Shown here: piece after piece, positions 53,867-58,835 of the stretch | How the letters are laid out: every line of letters begins with the position of its first letter | How positions within the stretch are numbered: the stretch's first letter is position 1 | From: CAYMTN01 sp964393335 | GTDB lineage: Bacteria; Chloroflexota; Anaerolineae; Aggregatilineales; Aggregatilineaceae | Length of the DNA: 58,835 bases | NCBI GenBank assembly: GCA_964393335.1 | Contig: CAYMTN010000002.1 | Coordinates: 1-58,835, forward strand | Direction of reading: 5' to 3' | The notes under the pieces: generated by a model | The model's database searches: none | What the model saw: only the letters and a program-made list of their open reading frames with translations | Told to the model about the DNA's origin: nothing | Made by a program: the position numbers and the translations under genes

Positions 53867-54070
53867 TTACGGCTGACCATCGTCTGTTTCGTGCAGCTTA
53901 CGCTTGACGCTGCGCTCGAATTTGCGCCGGGGCAGCAGCACCCGCCGGTCACAGCCCAGGCAGCGAATGCCAATATCCGCGCCAACACGATACACATGCC
54001 AGCGATCACTGCCGCACGCGTGTGTTTTACGCATCTGCACGATGTCACCCACTTTGATATCCAATGCCAT
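53867..54070 (-). CDS. DUF951 family small protein
   Basis: 67 residues from ATG 54070 (MALDIKVGDIVQMRKTHACG); a longer frame from 54130 lacks conserved sequence. The family pattern is complete: KVGDIVQMRK, HACGSDRW, VYRVGADIGIRCLGCDRRV and LPRRKFERSVKR. The Cys residues (CGS and CLGC) and short strands suggest a small metal- or nucleic-acid-binding barrel. DUF951 proteins occur in Firmicutes and Chloroflexi, and the function is unknown to me. It precedes the glycolipid glycosyltransferase gene on the same strand and is divergent from typA. Confidence 0.85.
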   Translation of the reverse strand: MALDIKVGDIVQMRKTHACGSDRWHVYRVGADIGIRCLGCDRRVLLPRRKFERSVKRKLHETDDGQP

Positions 54071-54308
54071 GATCGATACACTCGTTATGCCCGGTTTTTG
54101 CGCAGGGGTTAAGCCTAGGGCTTTCGGCACCGCCTGTCAAGAGTAACCTCTGCGCCCGTGATTATAGCGGCTCCTGGCTGGTCTTCGAACGGTGTCAGGC
54201 AAGCGTTAGATCACCGTATGAGATCAACTCGGCTCTATACAACCGGGCGATTTTGATAGAAAATGGTCTGGTAAACTTCCGCACACGTGTTAGCAGCAAG
54301 GACCTATT

Positions 54309-56162
54309 GTGATTCATACGCGAACCGATATCCGCAATGTGGCAATTATCGCTCACGTCGACCATGGCAAAACGACACTGGTCGACGGGATGCTCAAACA
54401 AGCCAAAGTATTCCGCGACGCGGCCACCGCCGGTGAGCGCATTCTGGATTCGAACGCGTTGGAACGCGAGCGCGGGATCACGATTCTCTCGAAAAACACT
54501 GCCGTCACCTGGAACGGCATCAAAATCAACATCGTCGATACGCCCGGCCATGCCGATTTCGGCGGCGAGGTCGAGCGCGTGTTAAACATGGTTGACGGCG
54601 CGCTGCTGCTGGTCGATGCAGTCGATGGCCCCATGCCGCAGACGCGGTTCGTGCTGCGCAAAGCGCTGAGCCTGGGCCTGCGCGTGATCGTCGTGATCAA
54701 TAAGGTTGACCGGCCCCACGCGCGCGTCGAAGAAGTGCTAAACGAAACGTTCGACCTGTTCATCGAGCTGGGTGCCAGCGACGAGCAAGCCGAGTTCCCG
54801 GTCGTCTATGCAGTAGGGCTGGAAGGTTACGCCGGATACTTGCCTGATACTATCACGGACAACCTGACGCCGCTCTTTGAGACGATCTTAAAAGAAATTC
54901 CTGGGCCGCAGATCGATTCGGACGCGCCCGTGCGCCTGCAGGTGACGACGCTGGAATACGACAACTACAAAGGGCAGATCGGCGTGGGACGGCTGCTGTC
55001 CGGTGTGATGCGCCGGGGTATGGACGTGGTACGGATCACGCCCCAGGGCGACCGCACGACCGGCAAGATCGTATACCTATTCACCTACCACAACCTGTCC
55101 AGGCAGGAAGTTGATGCCGCACTGGCCGGTGACATTGTGGCATTTGGCGGGCTGGAAGAACTCGGCATCAGCGATACAATTGGCGATCCGTCGATTGAAG
55201 CTCCCCTGGCGGCGATCAGCATCGACGAGCCGACGGTCCGCATGACGTTTGGCATCAATACCTCGCCGTTTGCGGGGCGCGAAGGAAAAGCGGGCTGGGG
55301 TACATCGCGCCGCCTGCGCCAGCGTCTGTATGAAGAAACGCGCAGCAACGTGGCGCTGCGCGTCGCCGACAGCAGCCAGCCGGACCGGTTTATCGTCAGT
55401 GGGCGCGGCGAGCTGCATCTCGGCATCCTGATCGAAACGATGCGCCGCGAAGGCTACGAATTTGAAGTTAGCAAGCCGGAAGTGATCTACCGCCGCGACC
55501 CGGATACGGATGAGATGCTCGAACCCATCGAGGAAGTACATATCGAGATTACCGAGGACATGGTCGGGACAGTAGTCGAATTGTTGGGCGCGCGGCGCGG
55601 GCAGATGCTCGACATGCGCACGCACCACGACACCACGTACCTGAAATACCTAGTCCCGACACGCGGCCTGCTGGGATTCCGCGCGCACTTCATGCGTGCG
55701 ACGAGCGGCATGGGCCAGTTGAACACCCTGTTCTACGGGTACGCACCGCTGGCCGGACCGATCCCCGGACGGCAGTTCGGCAGCCTCGTCGCGTGGGAAC
55801 ATGGCTTCGCGTCCACGTACGCCATGACTCATACCCAGACACGCGGCACGTTCTTCATCGAGCCAAAAGCCGAAGTGTACGAGGGCATGGTCATTGGCGA
55901 GCACATTCGCCCCGAGGATCTCGCCGTGAACGTCACCAAGACCAAAAGCCTGTCCGCGATCCACACCAAGTATTACGGGGAAGAACTGCGCCTCAACCCG
56001 CCGCGCATCTTCAGCCTGGACGACTGCATCGAGTTTTTGGCAGAAGACGAACTGCTTGAAGTGACGCCTAGAAGCCTGCGCATCCGCAAGCGCATCCTCA
56101 ACAACGAAGACCGCCAGAAAGACCAGAAACGGCGCGAGCGTATGCTCGAAGGAGAGAACTAA
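54309..56162 (+). CDS. typA: Ribosome-associated GTPase TypA/BipA
   Basis: 617 residues, usual length for the family. It starts at a GTG (54309). The G domain has the P-loop AHVDHGKTTLVDGML, switch I ending ERERGITILSKN, the DxxG motif in IVDTPGHADFGGE, and VINKVDRPHAR as G4. Then come EF-G-like domains II, III and V, and the TypA-specific C-terminal domain (FIEPKAEVYEGMVIGEHIRP, LAVNVTKTKSLSAIHTKYYG). It binds the 70S ribosome and helps assembly or translation under stress and cold. It is a single-gene unit with its own terminator; I could not find a convincing promoter in the 230-base upstream region. Confidence 0.97.
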   Translation: MIHTRTDIRNVAIIAHVDHGKTTLVDGMLKQAKVFRDAATAGERILDSNALERERGITILSKNTAVTWNGIKINIVDTPGHADFGGEVERVLNMVDGALLLVDAVDGPMPQTRFVLRKALSLGLRVIVVINKVDRPHARVEEVLNETFDLFIELGASDEQAEFPVVYAVGLEGYAGYLPDTITDNLTPLFETILKEIPGPQIDSDAPVRLQVTTLEYDNYKGQIGVGRLLSGVMRRGMDVVRITPQGDRTTGKIVYLFTYHNLSRQEVDAALAGDIVAFGGLEELGISDTIGDPSIEAPLAAISIDEPTVRMTFGINTSPFAGREGKAGWGTSRRLRQRLYEETRSNVALRVADSSQPDRFIVSGRGELHLGILIETMRREGYEFEVSKPEVIYRRDPDTDEMLEPIEEVHIEITEDMVGTVVELLGARRGQMLDMRTHHDTTYLKYLVPTRGLLGFRAHFMRATSGMGQLNTLFYGYAPLAGPIPGRQFGSLVAWEHGFASTYAMTHTQTRGTFFIEPKAEVYEGMVIGEHIRPEDLAVNVTKTKSLSAIHTKYYGEELRLNPPRIFSLDDCIEFLAEDELLEVTPRSLRIRKRILNNEDRQKDQKRRERMLEGEN

Positions 56163-56184
56163 CCGGCGTCATCGCTCCCGCTCA

Positions 56185-56220
56185 CCGCAGATCGCCATGA
56201 TGTGTTCTGCGGCGTTTTTT
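56185..56220 (+). terminator. Rho-independent terminator after typA
   Basis: 7-bp stem ccgcaga (56185-56191) / tctgcgg (56206-56212), a 14-base loop, then cg and a run of eight or more T. Confidence 0.75.
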
Positions 56221-56241
56221 CCCTCAGGGTCCGGACATCAC

Positions 56242-56270
56242 TTGACAAACCGTCGTTTTTCGTGTTTAAT
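56242..56270 (+). promoter_or_regulatory. Sigma-70-type promoter of the LacI-family operon
   Basis: Consensus TTGACA (56242-56247), a 17-base spacer and TTTAAT (56265-56270). The -10 box overlaps the palindromic operator. Confidence 0.75.
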
Positions 56271-56285
56271 GTAATCGATTACATT
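56268..56285. promoter_or_regulatory. Palindromic LacI-family operator
   Basis: Perfect 18-bp palindrome AATGTAATCGATTACATT with the central CG step usual for LacI/GalR operators. It covers the end of the -10 box and the expected transcription start, 25 bases before the regulator's ATG, so bound repressor would block transcription of its own operon. Confidence 0.8.
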
Positions 56286-56310
56286 CTCTCGTATTCCGGG
56301 AGTGAATCTC

Positions 56311-57339
56311 ATGCCTGCCAAAATGGAAGATGTCGCCCGGTTGGCCGGGGTTTCGACCGCGACGGTATCCCGCGTGTTGAACTCACCTGAGGTCGTCAGC
56401 GAAGACGCGCGCCAGCGCGTGATAGACGCGATCCGCAAGCTGGATTACCGGCTGAACCTGGCCGCCCGCAGCCTGCGCACCAACCAGACCCGTACAATTG
56501 CCATCGTCATTCCCACCATCTCCGAACCGGTCATTAACCAGTTCGTCGAAGCGGTCGAAGACGCCGCTATCACCGAAGACTACACGCTCTTGATGTGCAG
56601 CACGCGCGGCGACAGCGCGCGTGAAGAAGCCTATATCCGGTTGTTGACTCAGCAAACCGCCGTCGACGGCGTATTGTACGTCTCGCCGCGTGCTGCGCCA
56701 GAGCACGTCTTGAAGCTGCTTGAAGGGGATGCGCCGGTCGTACTGTGCAACTACAGCATGGAAACCACACGCACGCCTAACGTGTTGGTCGATCACGTTA
56801 GTTCCATCTATCAAACGACACGCTACCTGCTGGACCTGGGGCACGAACGCATCGCGCTGCTTAACCTGTCCGCACCCTACTATTATCCCGCCCGTATGCG
56901 CCGCAGCGGCTTTGAAAAAGCGTTCGCTCAAGCCGGTATGACACCCGACCCGGGCCTGATCATCGAGTTGGACCAGCCCACGTATGCCAATGACAATTGG
57001 CGCGACGCCATCGATGCCTTGTTAGATCGTGATGTGCCACCGACAGCCATCGTGGCGTTCAACGATATGGTCGCCCTGCAAGTTTACGCCGCCTGCCGGG
57101 AGCGCAAGCTGCGCATCCCGAACGACTTGTCGGTAACGGGCTGCGACGACATCCTATCCGCCCAACACGTCGAGCCGCCACTGACAACGGTCCGCATCCC
57201 GGCCTATGAGATGGGCCAACTCGCCGTGAAAACCTTGCTGCGCCTGCTGACCCAGGAACACCCGGATATTCCGGCGTCCAGTCCGTTCGATGTCGAACTG
57301 GTCGTGCGTGAATCATGCGCACCACCGGCCAGGCCCTAG
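56311..57339 (+). CDS. LacI/GalR-family transcriptional regulator
   Basis: 342 residues from ATG 56311 (MPAKMEDVARLAGVSTATVS), with GGGAG 8 bases upstream; GTG 56302 is an alternative. The helix-turn-helix with VARLAGVSTATVSRVLN and the hinge helix region LNLAARSLRTNQT, containing the family's AA-x-x-L, are intact. The periplasmic-binding-protein-like effector domain (about 60-335) follows, with TIAIVIPTISEPVINQFVEA and FNDMVALQVYAACRERKLRI. It probably represses its own operon through the palindrome at its promoter and is released by a sugar or sugar-acid metabolite. The two downstream genes, an SDR oxidoreductase and a LarA-like protein, are the likely regulon. Confidence 0.95.
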   Translation: MPAKMEDVARLAGVSTATVSRVLNSPEVVSEDARQRVIDAIRKLDYRLNLAARSLRTNQTRTIAIVIPTISEPVINQFVEAVEDAAITEDYTLLMCSTRGDSAREEAYIRLLTQQTAVDGVLYVSPRAAPEHVLKLLEGDAPVVLCNYSMETTRTPNVLVDHVSSIYQTTRYLLDLGHERIALLNLSAPYYYPARMRRSGFEKAFAQAGMTPDPGLIIELDQPTYANDNWRDAIDALLDRDVPPTAIVAFNDMVALQVYAACRERKLRIPNDLSVTGCDDILSAQHVEPPLTTVRIPAYEMGQLAVKTLLRLLTQEHPDIPASSPFDVELVVRESCAPPARP

Positions 57340-57373
57340 CCCGTTTACACCCGCCACAAAAGGAACGTGATCC

Positions 57374-58189
57374 ATGACAACCTCCCACGATTTATTTGAT
57401 CTGACCGGCAAGACTGCCGTCGTAACCGGTGGCTGCGGCATACTGTGTTTTGCCATCGCGTCTTTTTTGGCCGAAAATGGCGCGAATGTCGTGCTGCTGG
57501 ATCGTGAGCGCGAACGCGCGTACGAACGCGCTGCAGAAATCGGTGAACGAGCGCTGGCCATTTATGCCGATGTGCTCGAACGTGACACATTGATCGCCGC
57601 TGCCGACCAGGTGCAGGCGCATTTTGGCCCGGCAGATATTCTGATCAACTGCGCAGGCGGCAATAACAACCAGGCTACCACCAGCGCCGCACTCTCGTTC
57701 TTTGACCTGCCAGCCGAGGCGCTGCAATGGGTGTTTAACTTGAACTTCCTGGGCACCGTCCTGCCAACACAAATCTTCGTGCCGCAGATGATGGCGCGTG
57801 GCGCGGGGATTGTGCTGAACGTATCGTCCATGAGCGCCTTCCGCCCCTTGACGCGCGTACCAGCCTACAGCGCTGCCAAAGCCGCCGTGAGCAACTTTAC
57901 GCAGTGGTTAGCCGTTCACATGGCCGAGGAATACGGGCCGGGCGTGCGCGTCAATGCCATCGCGCCGGGCTTCTTTTCGACCCAGCAAAACCACTTCTTG
58001 CTGTTCGACGAAAAAGACGAATTGACGCCGCGCGGCCAGAAAATTCTCGACCACACGCCGATGCGCCGCTTCGGGGTTCCCGCCGACCTGCTTGGCACGG
58101 TGTTATGGCTGGTATCGCCTGCGTCGGCGTTCGTGACCGGTGTCGTGATCCCGATCGATGGTGGGTTTAGCTCGTATTCCGGAGTGTGA
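57374..58189 (+). CDS. SDR-family oxidoreductase, D-mannonate oxidoreductase type
   Basis: 271 residues. Short-chain dehydrogenase features: cofactor loop VVTGGCGILCFAIASFLAE (TGxxxGxG variant, with the Cys-Gly-Ile-Leu form seen in the mannonate oxidoreductase branch), Asp-rich LLDRERERAYE, INCAGGNNNQATTSAALSFF, catalytic Ser in LNVSSMSAFRPLTRVPAYSA with Tyr-x-x-x-Lys (YSAAK), and the family ending VIPIDGGFSSYSGV. Members interconvert D-fructuronate and D-mannonate with NAD(P)H. Its place after a LacI regulator and before a LarA-like gene supports uronate or another sugar-acid pathway. The exact substrate is an inference. Confidence 0.85.
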   Translation: MTTSHDLFDLTGKTAVVTGGCGILCFAIASFLAENGANVVLLDRERERAYERAAEIGERALAIYADVLERDTLIAAADQVQAHFGPADILINCAGGNNNQATTSAALSFFDLPAEALQWVFNLNFLGTVLPTQIFVPQMMARGAGIVLNVSSMSAFRPLTRVPAYSAAKAAVSNFTQWLAVHMAEEYGPGVRVNAIAPGFFSTQQNHFLLFDEKDELTPRGQKILDHTPMRRFGVPADLLGTVLWLVSPASAFVTGVVIPIDGGFSSYSGV

Positions 58190-58192
58190 ACA

Positions 58193-58835
58193 ATGCTCTA
58201 CACCACCGCATTAGCCGAAAGCGGTCTGCTGGCGGAAGATAGCATCCGCGAGGCGGTTGCCCGCGGGCTGGAAGGACGTTTCAGCGGCCAGCGTGTGCTG
58301 GTACTCATCCCGGACCACACCCGTACTGCGCCGCTGCCGCTGCTGTTCCGCCTGGTGGTCGAGGCGCTGCATGACGCGCGCCACGTGGATGTAATGGTTG
58401 CGCTGGGCACGCATCTGCCGCTCGATGACGACGCGCTGTGCCGGTTGGTCGGTATCACGCCGGAAGAACGCGCCAGCACTTACCGGCAGATCGGGCTGCT
58501 GAACCACGCGTGGGATAACCCCGGCGCGCTGGATGCCATCGGGACGATCACGCAGGATGAAGTCAAAGCGTTCGCCGGGGATACCTGGCACCCGTCGCTG
58601 GGCGGAGACGTGCCGGTGCGCATCAACCGCGCCGCCCTGGATGCCGACCACATTCTGATCGTCGGCCCAACATTTCCGCATGAAGTCGTCGGGTTCTCCG
58701 GCGGGGCAAAGTACCTGTTCCCCGGCATTTCCGGCCCGGAGATGATCAACGTCACGCATTGGATGGGCGCGCTGTTGACCATCCTGAACACGATCGGCAT
58801 CGAAGACACGCCCATGCGCCGCATGATCCACGCGG
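58193..58835 (+). CDS. LarA-like (DUF2088) racemase-family protein, 3' cut by window end
   Basis: The first 214 codons are present and the frame runs off the window. It begins at ATG 58193, 3 bases after the SDR stop. The N-terminal catalytic domain of lactate racemase LarA-type proteins is recognisable: VLVLIPDHTRTAPLPLLFRL, the VALGTHLPLDDDAL block with catalytic His, and HEVVGFSGGAKYLFPGISG. LarA proper uses a nickel-pincer nucleotide; many relatives act on other alpha-hydroxy acids, and some sit in sugar-acid operons. The pairing with a mannonate-type SDR argues for a hydroxy-acid or aldonate substrate, not lactate. Its metal and cofactor residues beyond the window cannot be checked. Confidence 0.88.
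   Translation, partial: MLYTTALAESGLLAEDSIREAVARGLEGRFSGQRVLVLIPDHTRTAPLPLLFRLVVEALHDARHVDVMVALGTHLPLDDDALCRLVGITPEERASTYRQIGLLNHAWDNPGALDAIGTITQDEVKAFAGDTWHPSLGGDVPVRINRAALDADHILIVGPTFPHEVVGFSGGAKYLFPGISGPEMINVTHWMGALLTILNTIGIEDTPMRRMIHA

Noticed and set aside
52674..53876. 400-codon open frame on the plus strand
   Set aside because: Antisense to the MGDG-synthase-like glycosyltransferase, whose motifs are clear; the plus-strand product is Arg/His/Gln-rich with no domain.

Overview
The window looks like a chromosomal segment of a Chloroflexota bacterium, probably Anaerolineae-like. The basis is indirect: fairly high GC by eye, extracellular proteins with Thr/Pro 'PTPTP' linkers, many multi-GAF sensors without output domains, Hanks-type kinase and PP2C signalling, and a DUF2207 membrane protein. 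I see no rRNA, tRNA, CRISPR array, insertion sequence or prophage. Genes are tightly packed and no gene-free stretch exceeds about 300 bases except the metK leader (about 4608-5057), which holds a promoter, a SAM-I riboswitch and a terminator hairpin.

Layout. 1-663: a GcvH lipoyl-domain fragment on + abuts a truncated rlmN on -, which looks like a rearrangement or assembly junction. 681-4607 (-): two secreted peptidase-MA-like paralogues (one catalytically degenerate) and a NagD-like HAD phosphatase. 4733-6284: riboswitch-controlled metK. 6380-14233 (+): a membrane-anchored unknown, a methyltransferase with a zinc-ribbon tail, a MaoC dehydratase, a very long class A penicillin-binding protein, and a double-GNAT acetyltransferase. 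14241-18696: a kinase-receiver fusion with an unknown partner, and two lipoproteins. 18870-19703: a PadR regulator.

19813-38991 (+) is the centrepiece. It is a run of eight signalling genes: a lone receiver; a soluble GAF protein; three translationally coupled membrane-GAF proteins; a HAMP-GAF protein with an extracytoplasmic region; a 2206-residue hybrid histidine kinase with seven full GAFs, a PAS and two receivers; a threonine-synthase-like PLP enzyme fused to an intact receiver domain; and a receiver-histidine kinase. No DNA-binding output domain is present. The only recognisable effector is the PLP enzyme, so I infer that this phosphorelay may act directly on an amino-acid enzyme. This is the best candidate for a previously undescribed system.

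39008-49109: an EamA transporter, a HEAT-repeat protein, a zinc-ribbon PP2C phosphatase, then a long minus-strand cluster (DUF2207 protein, winged-helix/zinc-ribbon membrane protein, PrsW-like intramembrane protease fused to a cyclic-nucleotide-binding domain, a lone cyclic-nucleotide-binding protein, and a secreted SGNH-like protein). 49245-52603 (+): DnaJ-like and HtrA-like protein quality-control genes and nadE. 52632-54070 (-): an MGDG-synthase-like glycosyltransferase and a DUF951 protein. 54309-56162: typA. 56242-58835: a LacI regulator with a perfect 18-bp palindromic operator over its own promoter, a mannonate-oxidoreductase-type SDR and a LarA-like gene cut by the window end, together a likely sugar-acid utilisation operon.
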